The translations under genes were made by a program, and so were the position numbers. Positions 29,066-36,929 of a stretch of 47,648 nt of DNA are shown here, in pieces (within the stretch, counting starts at the first letter, position 1; every line of letters begins with the position of its first letter). The notes under the pieces are model-generated. The model was not told the DNA's origin. It did not search any database and worked only from the letters and a program-made list of their open reading frames with translations. Source of the DNA: an uncultured Bacteroidota bacterium (lineage in GTDB: Bacteria > Bacteroidota > Bacteroidia > Bacteroidales > P3); contig CADALO010000015.1 of the NCBI GenBank assembly GCA_902788805.1, forward strand, positions 1 through 47,648, written 5' to 3'.

Positions 29066-30156
29066 ATTGATTCACAATTGACTAAGTTAATCTTCTGTGC
29101 TTGTTCAAAAATGCGGTGGGCGCGCTGTGCGTTATAGGGAGTCTCGCCGTAGAGCCCGGCAAAGAGGCGCACCAGACCGGCCTCGCCGAAGCCTTGCTTG
29201 AGTATCTGAACGATGCAGATATTTTGCAGCGCCACCGAATTGGCAATGATGTCAAGACCTGTTCCGGCCAGTTGTATGAGGGCCAGCTGATAGGCACCGT
29301 CGCTGCATTCTATGCGCATACGCTCAATGTCGCCAATGGTCTTCATATTCATATGTATCAAGACGTTGTAGTATGGCATCAGGCTGTCATCGTATATTTC
29401 GGCCTGGTTGATGGTTGCCATTTTGTCCACCAGTCGCTTGAAGGGGTTGAGCTCGCAGTAGCTGCGGAAGGTATCGCCGTTGAGCGGCACCTCGTCGAAG
29501 TTGCCGCTGGCCACGAGCGACTGCACGTTGCGACGGTAGTCGATAATCTCTTTGCGGATGCGGCTGAACTGTTCGTCGGCAAGTTCGAGCATTCCCGCCA
29601 GGCGGCTCATATTGCGCTGGTATTCAACTGGTATTTCCACGTCGGTCTTGTAGCCCATATCGTGCTGCATATTGGCCCATACGTGCTGCAGGGTGCTGCG
29701 CATCTGTATCTCGAAACGTATCTGGTTGAGCTCGGGCGCCGCCGGGTCGCTGCACATCGACGGCGGGATGCGGCAGATGTAGTGGAGCGACATATACCCA
29801 AAGCGGTCTATTTCCAGCATCTTGCGCTTGTCGACAGAGTTGTCCCAGTCGATGTCGAACATCTTCTCGACGAGTGCTGATATGATGTCTACTTCGTCGC
29901 TGAAGAAGGTGATAATGCGGGCACCGAGAATGTCGGTTATGTCGTCGAGGGTGTGATACTTGTAGCCTTTCAGTTCAAGTTTACCCGTCAGGCTTTTCTC
30001 TGTCTTGATGCGTGCTTCGAGTCCCGCCACGATAATGTGGTTCTCGTCGAGACAGGTGCGGAGCCGCTCGAGGATAAGGTTCTTGATTCGCTCGAAGAGC
30101 GGCAGGCGCTCACGATACTCGTCAAGAATCATCTCGCAGTGCATATCGAGCTTCAT
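29062..30156 (-). CDS. RelA/SpoT-domain (p)ppGpp synthetase
   Basis: This 364-residue protein carries a nucleotidyltransferase-type RelA/SpoT domain in its first 175 residues: ARIKTEKSLTGKLELKG, Asp75 in DILGARIITFF, GYMSLHYICRI around Tyr121 and the catalytic Glu149 in FEIQMRSTLQHVWANMQHD. These residues match those needed for pyrophosphate transfer from ATP to GDP or GTP. The remaining 190 residues are mostly helical with no ACT or TGS domain, so it is not a long RelA/SpoT. The hydrolase is the separate downstream gene. It sits 8 nt after a STAS gene, in an operon with a PP2C phosphatase and an anti-sigma-type kinase. A toxic variant of the family (ToxSAS, FaRel type) with the neighbour as antidote is an alternative. 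Confidence 0.88.
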   Translation of the reverse strand: MKLDMHCEMILDEYRERLPLFERIKNLILERLRTCLDENHIIVAGLEARIKTEKSLTGKLELKGYKYHTLDDITDILGARIITFFSDEVDIISALVEKMFDIDWDNSVDKRKMLEIDRFGYMSLHYICRIPPSMCSDPAAPELNQIRFEIQMRSTLQHVWANMQHDMGYKTDVEIPVEYQRNMSRLAGMLELADEQFSRIRKEIIDYRRNVQSLVASGNFDEVPLNGDTFRSYCELNPFKRLVDKMATINQAEIYDDSLMPYYNVLIHMNMKTIGDIERMRIECSDGAYQLALIQLAGTGLDIIANSVALQNICIVQILKQGFGEAGLVRLFAGLYGETPYNAQRAHRIFEQAQKINLVNCESI

Positions 30157-30164
30157 AAGGCGCT

Positions 30165-30467
30165 TTAAATGATGGTTATAATGTTTGAGAAACCGGTGAT
30201 GTCGAAGACCTCCTTGACCTGCGGGTTCATATTGCGCATCACCATTTTTCCGCCACGGGCCATAACGCTCTTCTGCAGCATCAGGAACAGACGCAGTCCC
30301 TGCGACGAGGTGTAGCTCATAGCTGTGCAGTCAATGTCGATGTCGGGTTTGTCGCCTTCCATCAGCGGCGCAATGTCCTGCTGAAACTGGTCGGCATTGC
30401 TCGTGTCGAGCCTGCCGTCGAGGACCACAAGAGTCTTATTGTCTTGGTTGGTTATTGTTACGTTCAT
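30165..30467 (-). CDS. STAS-domain anti-anti-sigma factor
   Basis: This 100-residue protein is a single STAS domain: VTITNQDNKTLVVLDGRLD, then IDIDCTAMSYTSSQGLRLFL with the conserved phosphorylatable Ser, then VKEVFDITGF. In partner switching the unphosphorylated form binds the RsbW-type kinase and frees its target; the kinase phosphorylates the STAS serine and the SpoIIE-type phosphatase reverses this. All three parts are present in this operon. The ATG at 30467 is preferred to the TTG two codons upstream; it lies 2 nt after the stop of the kinase gene. Confidence 0.9.
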   Translation of the reverse strand: MNVTITNQDNKTLVVLDGRLDTSNADQFQQDIAPLMEGDKPDIDIDCTAMSYTSSQGLRLFLMLQKSVMARGGKMVMRNMNPQVKEVFDITGFSNIITII

Positions 30468-30469
30468 TG

Positions 30470-30871
30470 TCAAACTTTTTTTGTCATTGTAAGAATATTG
30501 TTGCCGTCCTCATAGCGGTATTGGATGCTGTCCATCATCTTCTTGCAGAGGAAAATGCCGAGGCCGCCGATTTCGCGTTCCTCTGCCGAGAGGGTGATGT
30601 CGGGATCGCCCTTCTCGAGCGGGTTGAACGGCACACCGGCGTCGCGCAACTCGATGGTGAGGATGAGCGAGTCGTGGTCGAGGCTGGTACCGGCCTCAAG
30701 CCAGCCTATGCCACCGTCGTAGGCATAGCGCACCACATTCTCCACGGCCTCCTCAATGGAGAGACGCAACTTGAAACGCAGTGCCTCGTCTTCCGGCATA
30801 TCGGGCGACGCCATCAGGAACTCGATAATCTCGCTGCTCTTGTCTTTGATTGGATTGAATCGTTTTTTCAT
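30470..30871 (-). CDS. RsbW-type serine kinase / anti-sigma ATPase
   Basis: This 133-residue protein is a lone GHKL ATPase domain of the anti-sigma type: N-box IEEAVENVVRYAYDGG, G1 box RDAGVPFNP and G2 box GGLGIFLCKKMMD. It should phosphorylate the STAS protein encoded next to it and bind a sigma factor or another target. No sigma factor of the SigB type is encoded in the operon, so the target is either the alarmone enzymes downstream, a sigma factor elsewhere (the ECF factor at 39996 is the only one in the window), or something else. It starts 38 nt after the phosphatase gene. Confidence 0.9.
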   Translation of the reverse strand: MKKRFNPIKDKSSEIIEFLMASPDMPEDEALRFKLRLSIEEAVENVVRYAYDGGIGWLEAGTSLDHDSLILTIELRDAGVPFNPLEKGDPDITLSAEEREIGGLGIFLCKKMMDSIQYRYEDGNNILTMTKKV

Positions 30872-30909
30872 CGGTCAACTAACTGTTTAGGTTAAAGCAA
30901 AAGTTAAGG

Positions 30910-32778
30910 TTATAGTTTGATACTCATAATTGTTATGTCGTCGTTCTGCGAATTGCCGTCGGCAAAGGCCTTCACCGCGTCGTAGAGACTTTCGACCACG
31001 GCCTGTTCGCTGTCGTTGGCGTCCACTTCCTCAGCCCACTGCAACAGTCTGTCGTTGCCAAACAGCGCTTTGTCGGCGTTCTCGGCTTCGTTGACGCCGT
31101 CGGTATAGGCCACGATGCGGGTTCCGGCCGCGAGGTCTATGCTTTCCGACTGGTAAGGGAAGTCCTCGAATAGGCCCACTGCCAGATTGGGCTTTGCCTT
31201 CAGGAAATAGGGCTTGCCGCCCACGGGAAGAATCATTATCGGGTTGTGACCCGCGTTGCAGTATTCCATACGTCCTGTCGTGAGGTCGATGCGGCCCACG
31301 AAGAGGGTGACGAACATATTGTTGCTGTTGATGTCGCACACGCTGTTGTTGATACGGACCATTGTCTCGTTCATAGGCAGGTTGAGGCCCGACACGAAAC
31401 GCAGCGCCGCCCTGGTGATGGCCATCATCAGCGATGCCGGCACACCCTTGCCGCTGACGTCGCCCACTGCAAAGTAGAGGGTCTTGTCTTTAATAATATA
31501 GTCGTAAAGGTCACCGCCCACCTCCTTGGCCGGATTGAGCAGTGCGTAGAGCTGCCGCGGGAAGTCGGTGCGCAGCATACCCATCTGTATGTTGCGTGCC
31601 ACCCCCAGCTCCGACTCCATTCTTTCGTTGGCAGCGGTGGTGGTCTTCAGTTCCTCTATGTAGTCGGCTATGGAGTTCTGCATAAAGACGAAGCTGTCCC
31701 TGAGGTTCTTCATCTCGTCCTGGCTTTTTATTTCAGGCAGCTCGGCCTTGAAGTCGCCCTTTGCCATATTCAGCGCCGATTCCGACAGCTGAGTAATAGG
31801 CTTCGACAGGCGGCGTATAACCAGACGACATACGAAAAACAGCACCAGCAGCCCGAAAAAGCCGATAATCAAGAGGTTCAGCTGCATCTTCGTCACCCTC
31901 TCCAGCACATCGCGATACAGGCACGTCAGGCTCAGCGTCCATCCGTTGTGCAACGGGCCGAAGACCACAAACGAGAGGTTCCTGCCCTTGCCTATCCTGC
32001 GTCGCAGGCTGTCCTTGCCCGACAGCAGGTCCTCGCCCAGCGATGCCAGTTCCTTGTCCTCGGCAAACGACTTGCGTATCTGCGCCAGCATATTGGTATC
32101 TTTGATTCCTATCACCCCTCCCCCGCTGCACAGAATCGACGTCAGCGAGTTCTTGTAGGGACGCAGCGACTCAATCTTGTGTTCCATCCATTCTATCGAC
32201 AGGTCGGAAGTGATGATAGCCAACAAGCGGCCATCGGCATACACAGGATAGCAATACGTTATGGAACGAGCATCCTGAAAGCCCAGCTGCCGGTGCGGGT
32301 CGGTCCATAGCGCCTTACCCTTCTTGGCGACAGCAGCCGTCATAGCGTCGATATATCTTGCCTCGGCGCGTGCGGTGTCGAGGATGCCGCTGTGCATTTC
32401 CCCCTCGGCGTCGGCAAAGCAGTAATATGTCGTGTTGCCCTTGTTGCCTGGCACAATCATCGAACAGCCAGTGACAAGCGAATCCAAACGAACAGTCTGC
32501 TGCAATAGCGAATGAATAGCCTTGTCCGAAGGCTTGGCACTCGCGGCAATCGGGGCCGCGTGGGCAGCCACCGTAGCGGTGATAATCTCCACGTGGCCCA
32601 GCGGACGCTCAATCTCGCTGATAGTGCCGTGCAGTATATGCTGCGCTGCACGCGTGGCCTCGTCAGCAATAATCTGGTTCGACACGATGCCAACAACGAG
32701 CAGCATCGTAACGATAATCACCGACACAATTCCTATGATGCGCCAACTCAACCGACGCGAAAAAGACCTTTTCCCCAT
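30910..32778 (-). CDS. Membrane sensor with Cache-like, HAMP and SpoIIE/PP2C phosphatase domains
   Basis: This 622-residue RsbU-type protein has a membrane helix (about 14-34), a periplasmic sensor region of Cache type (about 40-300), a second helix (about 305-325), a HAMP linker (LSKPITQLSESALNMAKGDF), a helical linker (ARNIQMGML) and a SpoIIE phosphatase domain (about 415-622). The metal-binding motifs are present: EVGGDLYDY, VGDVSGKGVPASL, AYTDGVNEA and QNDDITIMSI. It should dephosphorylate the STAS protein in response to a periplasmic signal, so it is the input of the cascade. It is the first gene of the minus-strand operon and has its own Bacteroidota -7 element. Confidence 0.92.
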   Translation of the reverse strand: MGKRSFSRRLSWRIIGIVSVIIVTMLLVVGIVSNQIIADEATRAAQHILHGTISEIERPLGHVEIITATVAAHAAPIAASAKPSDKAIHSLLQQTVRLDSLVTGCSMIVPGNKGNTTYYCFADAEGEMHSGILDTARAEARYIDAMTAAVAKKGKALWTDPHRQLGFQDARSITYCYPVYADGRLLAIITSDLSIEWMEHKIESLRPYKNSLTSILCSGGGVIGIKDTNMLAQIRKSFAEDKELASLGEDLLSGKDSLRRRIGKGRNLSFVVFGPLHNGWTLSLTCLYRDVLERVTKMQLNLLIIGFFGLLVLFFVCRLVIRRLSKPITQLSESALNMAKGDFKAELPEIKSQDEMKNLRDSFVFMQNSIADYIEELKTTTAANERMESELGVARNIQMGMLRTDFPRQLYALLNPAKEVGGDLYDYIIKDKTLYFAVGDVSGKGVPASLMMAITRAALRFVSGLNLPMNETMVRINNSVCDINSNNMFVTLFVGRIDLTTGRMEYCNAGHNPIMILPVGGKPYFLKAKPNLAVGLFEDFPYQSESIDLAAGTRIVAYTDGVNEAENADKALFGNDRLLQWAEEVDANDSEQAVVESLYDAVKAFADGNSQNDDITIMSIKL

Positions 32779-32856
32779 ATCCTAAACTATATTTATATCC
32801 TTGTTATTTATATATTTAACGGCAGATTTGGTTCACTGTCGCATAAAATACGACCT

Positions 32857-32887
32857 TGCAAATTTACGAAAAATAATCATTTGCAAA
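32857..32887 (-). promoter_or_regulatory. Promoter of the partner-switch operon
   Basis: On the minus strand TAAATTTGCA (32857-32866) fits the -7 consensus, with TTTG at 32884-32887. The 17-nt spacing is slightly short. It lies about 80 nt before the phosphatase start. Confidence 0.5.
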
Positions 32888-33003
32888 CGCTTTGGCAAAA
32901 AAAGCAAACGTATTGTCAAACGGCATAGTATCTTTTACCCACTGTAAGACAACACCTTACCATACAAAATTATTATTTATGGCCCTAAAATATTTTTTTT
33001 GTG

Positions 33004-33013
33004 TAACTTTGCA
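33004..33013 (+). promoter_or_regulatory. -7 promoter element of the membrane-protein gene
   Basis: TAACTTTGCA matches TAnnTTTG followed by CA, 27 nt before the start at 33041. No TTTG at the usual -33 distance was found. Confidence 0.45.
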
Positions 33014-33040
33014 GTTTCAAAACATAAAACAACTGTCATA

Positions 33041-33853
33041 ATGAGTTTAGTAGATTTCATCTCCACGAACGCCCCCATTACCAACCTGCACGAGCTGCCG
33101 GGCCTGATGGGGCTGCAACACAACAATCCGCTTGGCTTTCCTCTGTGGCTGCAACTGGTCATCATCCTTGTGCTGACCGAAGTGATGGGCGTTGTCAACT
33201 GGCGCGTACGTCACAAAGGCGAATCGCAGTACTACCCGCTGCTCTACACCCTGCTCGGCCTGACGCTGCTGGCCTGCGGCTACTATTGCTTCCAGTGCAC
33301 CTTCCCCGAATACAAGGTGTGGCCCGACCTCGACCCACGTCCATTCATCGGCTGGTTCTGTATGCCCAGCATCGTTGGCTGGCCGCTGGCAATAGCAATG
33401 CTTGTACTGCTCTCGCACGTCATCTATTGCATAATATCGGCGGTGATGCAGACCACCGCACAGATCAATGTCGAAGCCGGTTTCACCGAGGGCAAGCCCT
33501 GGAAAGAGTGGAAAATCGAAGTCTTCACTATGATTATTGCCGCCCTGCTGACCACCGTGGCCCTCTTTGCCAGCTACACCGCCTCGTCGTGGATGCTCAT
33601 CGTTGGCGAAGTTGCCATAGTGCTCTTCGCTGTCTACAAAATCATTGCCGACACCGTCCGCAGCCGTAAATTCGGATGGTCGCTGCTGACAGGCATCGTA
33701 TTCCTTGCCGGCATCGAAGTGTGCTATATGCTCACCCTCGAGTGCCTGCGCGGATGCGTCTTCTTCATCGTTCTCCTTGCCGCCTTCCTCACGCAGGCCA
33801 AAGCCCGCAAGAAGAAAGCCTACAAGGAAGACCAACCCACAGCTGCCGAATAA
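33041..33853 (+). CDS. Hypothetical multi-pass membrane protein
   Basis: This 270-residue protein has about seven hydrophobic segments (for example LWLQLVIILVLTEVMGVV, LLYTLLGLTLLACGYYCF, AIAMLVLLSHVIYCIISAVM, VFTMIIAALLTTVALFASY and CVFFIVLLAAFLTQA) and a basic, soluble C-terminus (KARKKKAYKED). No transporter or enzyme signature was recognised. It is a single gene between a divergent operon and a convergent thioredoxin gene. The ATG at 33041 is chosen because the -7 element lies between it and the alternative start at 32999. Confidence 0.75.
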   Translation: MSLVDFISTNAPITNLHELPGLMGLQHNNPLGFPLWLQLVIILVLTEVMGVVNWRVRHKGESQYYPLLYTLLGLTLLACGYYCFQCTFPEYKVWPDLDPRPFIGWFCMPSIVGWPLAIAMLVLLSHVIYCIISAVMQTTAQINVEAGFTEGKPWKEWKIEVFTMIIAALLTTVALFASYTASSWMLIVGEVAIVLFAVYKIIADTVRSRKFGWSLLTGIVFLAGIEVCYMLTLECLRGCVFFIVLLAAFLTQAKARKKKAYKEDQPTAAE

Positions 33854-33875
33854 TATCCATTACATACACAAAGCA

Positions 33876-33907
33876 TCAGGGGGCACCGCATCCGCGGTGC
33901 CCCCTGA
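33876..33907. terminator. Strong hairpin between convergent genes
   Basis: tcagggggcaccgc pairs perfectly with gcggtgccccctga around a 4-nt loop. Flanking T-rich sequence (cattttatg) lies on the plus side. It probably stops transcription of the membrane-protein gene and perhaps of the convergent thioredoxin gene. Confidence 0.8.
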
Positions 33908-33929
33908 CATTTTATGAGCTGTGCACTGG

Positions 33930-34967
33930 CTATTTCACCAGCTCGGTCAGCACGCTCTCCAGTTCTGCCACATTGATGTCGCGGGCGGCAATCTTGCCGT
34001 CGGGCGAGAAAAGAATCATTGCCGGGATAGCGTTGACACCATACGTGCGGGCCACGGCACCCTTATTGTCAAACACCACAGGCCACTTGATATTCAAGTC
34101 GTCGATAGCCTTCTTGGTGTCGGGGACATCGTCGTTCACGGCAACGCCCAGAATCTTCAGCGACTTGAACTTCGGGGCCAGAGCCTGAAGTTCGGGCATA
34201 GCCTGGCGGCAGGGGCCGCACCACGACGCCCAGAAGTCGACCAGCACATAGTCGCCCTTGCCCACATAGTCCGACAGCTTCACGCTGCCGCCGTCGAGGG
34301 TGGTCAACTCGCCATCCGTAAAGTCACAGCCCGGCTGCATCTTGCGCACAGCCTCCAGCTGCTCCTTGAACAAACGGAACAAGGCATACCGCTGAATCAA
34401 ATCGTCAGGTATCTGGCTCGCCAGCGCGTCGACAGTGGCGAAATCCAGATACGCCGACATCATTTCAAGGACGTATGCACCCACAAAGTCCGACGAATGC
34501 TCGGCCCAATGCTCGTTAAGGAAACGAGCGATCTCCTCGGGCGAAGCGGCGGTCATCAGCTGCGACATCCAGTCGTTTATGCCGTCGTTTGTCGGCGTGC
34601 CCGTGGCAAAAAAGCTGTTCGTGTCGATGACAATGTCGCCCTGCTCGATAAAAAAGCTCCACATAGGCGCAAGATCCTTAAGCTCGCGCACATTGCCGTT
34701 ACGCATCAAAAGAGCCTGCATAATCGTGTCGGGAGCAACACCGCTCATCTTGAACTGGCCGTTCACGACCTTGGCCGAGTCGAGCAGCACCGGACGGTCG
34801 TTCGACACAGTGTAAAGATAAACGCACTCCATATCGCTTATCTGCGAAGGCAGAGTACACGTAATCGTGTAGGCATTGTCGGGCTTCCTGCCTCCGCACG
34901 AAGCCATCACAATCACGGCAGCGACAGCACAAACCACGCCGCCAAACTTTGAAAAAAGATTTCTCAT
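33930..34967 (-). CDS. TlpA-type thioredoxin-fold lipoprotein
   Basis: This 345-residue protein has a lipoprotein signal (AAVIVMASCGG), a DUF4369-like N-terminal region (about 30-130), a helical linker and a C-terminal TlpA/ResA-type thioredoxin domain with the redox motif WCGPC (in LVDFWASWCGPCRQAM) and the cis-Pro region NAIPAMILF. Bacteroidota proteins with this layout are exported and reduce disulfides in the periplasm or in cytochrome maturation. The ATG at 34967 is chosen because it gives the lipoprotein signal; the longer start at 35009 does not. A TATCTTTG -7 element lies upstream. Confidence 0.9.
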   Translation of the reverse strand: MRNLFSKFGGVVCAVAAVIVMASCGGRKPDNAYTITCTLPSQISDMECVYLYTVSNDRPVLLDSAKVVNGQFKMSGVAPDTIMQALLMRNGNVRELKDLAPMWSFFIEQGDIVIDTNSFFATGTPTNDGINDWMSQLMTAASPEEIARFLNEHWAEHSSDFVGAYVLEMMSAYLDFATVDALASQIPDDLIQRYALFRLFKEQLEAVRKMQPGCDFTDGELTTLDGGSVKLSDYVGKGDYVLVDFWASWCGPCRQAMPELQALAPKFKSLKILGVAVNDDVPDTKKAIDDLNIKWPVVFDNKGAVARTYGVNAIPAMILFSPDGKIAARDINVAELESVLTELVK

Positions 34968-35026
34968 AATATCATTATTTATTAAATTACAGTCAATTAT
35001 ACACACCACCCCTCATTCAATCGCAC

Positions 35027-35036
35027 TGCAAAGATA
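35027..35036 (-). promoter_or_regulatory. -7 element of the TlpA-type gene
   Basis: The minus strand reads TATCTTTGCA, which fits TAnnTTTG plus CA, about 60 nt before the start. A -33 TTTG is not at the usual distance. Confidence 0.4.
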
Positions 35037-35131
35037 AACAAATAAATAAAAACAGCCGCCACAAAACGCAAATTAACACCAACCCTGAATTAAACGAATA
35101 GATTTACCCTTGTGTCAGACTATCAACCACG

Positions 35132-35464
35132 GATTGACCGGATTCAACGGATAGCCAATTTGACAATGCGACACACCCTGGGATTGTCGGTGTTTGATGG
35201 TGCGACACACCCCGGGATTGACGATGTTTGATGGTGCAACACACCCCGCCGCTTTGCGGCACCCCTCTCCGAGAGGGGATGGCGCGGCAGCGCAACACTT
35301 TCTAATCATTGATAATTAAAGTGATGCGGCAGCCCATCCCCTCTCGGAGAGGGGTGGCACCCAAACATATATCCATTGCGTCGGTTGTGTCGCACCGTGA
35401 AGCCAAACATATATCCGTTTCGGCGGGGTGTGTCGCACTATAAACCCAAACATATACCTGATGC
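35132..35464. repeat. Composite intergenic repeat, copy 1
   Basis: This block contains, in order, ccacggattgaccggat, two units ending in gtttgatggtgcgacacacc, the inverted pair of cccctctccgagagggg-type palindromes facing each other across a 35-nt centre, and two 40-50-nt units with gtgtcgcac and ccaaacatata. The same order recurs at 35779-36110. No protein frame fits it. Confidence 0.75.
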
Positions 35465-35524
35465 CTATCAACACCACGTTTTTCACCCGAAAAACAGGCA
35501 TTCATTACCAGCAAGTTACAAGAC

Positions 35525-35667
35525 CTCCTTCGCTCGTTGTCCAGTCGTTGTCCAGTTGTTGTCCAGTTGTTGTCCAGTCAATGACTGGACAACAACTGGA
35601 CAACGACAGTCAATGACTGGACAACAACTGGACAACGAGCGGACAACAACTGGACAACGACCGAAGG
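35525..35667. repeat. Inverted array of 11-bp units (core gttgtccagt)
   Basis: Four tandem 11-bp units of the type gttgtccagty run to about 35578. From 35581 the complement is repeated (actggacaacaactggacaa type) to about 35663, and the flanks ccttcg / cgaagg also pair. The whole can form a long hairpin. It lies exactly between the two copies of the composite repeat. Confidence 0.85.
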
Positions 35668-35778
35668 TGATACAGTGCAGAAACGGCATTTCTGCAGGGC
35701 TTTGCCCTCGTTGTGGCGGATTTGTATAATTTTGAAAAAGATTTTATTAAAATTTTGAGCGTAGCGACCCCTTAAAAG

Positions 35779-36110
35779 GACCACGGATTGACCGGATCCA
35801 ACGGATAACCAATTTGATAATGCGATCCCCCAGGATTGTCGGTGTTTGATGTTGCGACACACCCCACACTTCGTGCCCCCCTCTCCAAGAGGGGATGGCG
35901 CGGCAGCGATTTATTGATAATCAAAGTAATGCGGCAGCCCATCCCCTCTCGGAGAGGGGTGGCCGAAGGCCGGGGTGTGTCGCACCAGCCATTCCAATAG
36001 CGAAGCGGTGAATGAAAACGAAGGCCGGGGTGTGTCGCACTATAAACCCAAACATAAATCTGTTGCGACGGGTTGTGTCGCACCGTGAAGTCAAACACAT
36101 ACCAACGGAC
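35779..36110. repeat. Composite intergenic repeat, copy 2
   Basis: This is a direct, diverged copy of 35132-35464 with the same start (ccacggattgaccggat) and the same inverted pair of ctctcggagagg palindromes. It differs by small insertions such as gccattccaatagcgaagcg. The stretches 35668-35778 and 36111-36283 are AT-rich and show no gene. Confidence 0.7.
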
Positions 36111-36283
36111 AAAACAATTATCAGCCAAAACCAATTGCCAGCTAATTTATGGCAATTGCCGTTCAAAGAGCAGCCGATAATTATTAACCTGTCAACTTAA
36201 TCCAGTCGAAGGACACAAAAGTGACAACATAAATCAGCAAACCACAAGCTGTGCTCCGCCACAATATTGTTGTTTTTCAAGGG

Positions 36284-36901
36284 TTATTTGCGAAATACTA
36301 TTCCAAACCGTAATAGAACGTCATTTTTCAGCAAATGCCCCGATGATGTCGAGTAAAACTTGCCAAAGATATTTTCTGCGAATAGACCGAGATGCTTTGT
36401 CGGGAAATATCCAATGCCGGCGCCGATGCCTCCTTCTGTACGGATGGAGTTACTTATCCATCCACCCAACTCTCCGACCATATATATGTCCCAGTGGTTG
36501 TTGTCCACTGATGCAAGCGGCAGTAGGTGTATTCGAGAGCTTATGCCATACCTGACAGACATATATGATGAGAACCATTCGCTTTCACCAAATGTCGAAT
36601 CACCACTTGAAGATATGTGCATTTGGTTTTTCGTAATATGAAGTGTGGATGCATTTTTCAACCCTACATATACACCAATATCAAGACAAGTATTAATTTG
36701 GTGAGACCATTCCACTCCCAATGAATGCGTCATAAAAGAAATATCCTCAAGCTTGTTTAATGACTCGGGATTTAAAAGTGAGGTCGGTACGCTGAACATT
36801 GGTTCGTAAGACAGTCTCAGGGAATTGAGATAGGGCAAGCTCTCTTGTGCAAAACACAATGTACTGATACAGGTCATTAAGATAAAAAGTGTTTTCTTCA
36901 T
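36284..36901 (-). CDS. Predicted outer-membrane beta-barrel or secreted protein
   Basis: This 205-residue protein has a signal peptide (MKKTLFILMTCISTLCFAQ) and a mature part with alternating, Gly- and aromatic-rich strands (SLGVEWSHQINTCLDIGVYVG, then GELGGWISNSIRTEGGIGAG) ending in LRFGIVFRK, whose Phe near the end is typical of outer-membrane barrels. Function is unknown. The upstream lipoprotein gene ends 28 nt before its start, so the two form a small operon. The ATG at 36901 gives the signal peptide and is preferred to 36961. Confidence 0.7.
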   Translation of the reverse strand: MKKTLFILMTCISTLCFAQESLPYLNSLRLSYEPMFSVPTSLLNPESLNKLEDISFMTHSLGVEWSHQINTCLDIGVYVGLKNASTLHITKNQMHISSSGDSTFGESEWFSSYMSVRYGISSRIHLLPLASVDNNHWDIYMVGELGGWISNSIRTEGGIGAGIGYFPTKHLGLFAENIFGKFYSTSSGHLLKNDVLLRFGIVFRK

Positions 36902-36929
36902 TTTAGTTTTATTTTTGAATTTTTTATTT

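Noticed and set aside
35100..36200. Possible CRISPR array in the repeat island
   Set aside because: Repeats are palindromic composites with no regular spacers of 30-40 bp, and no cas gene is nearby.
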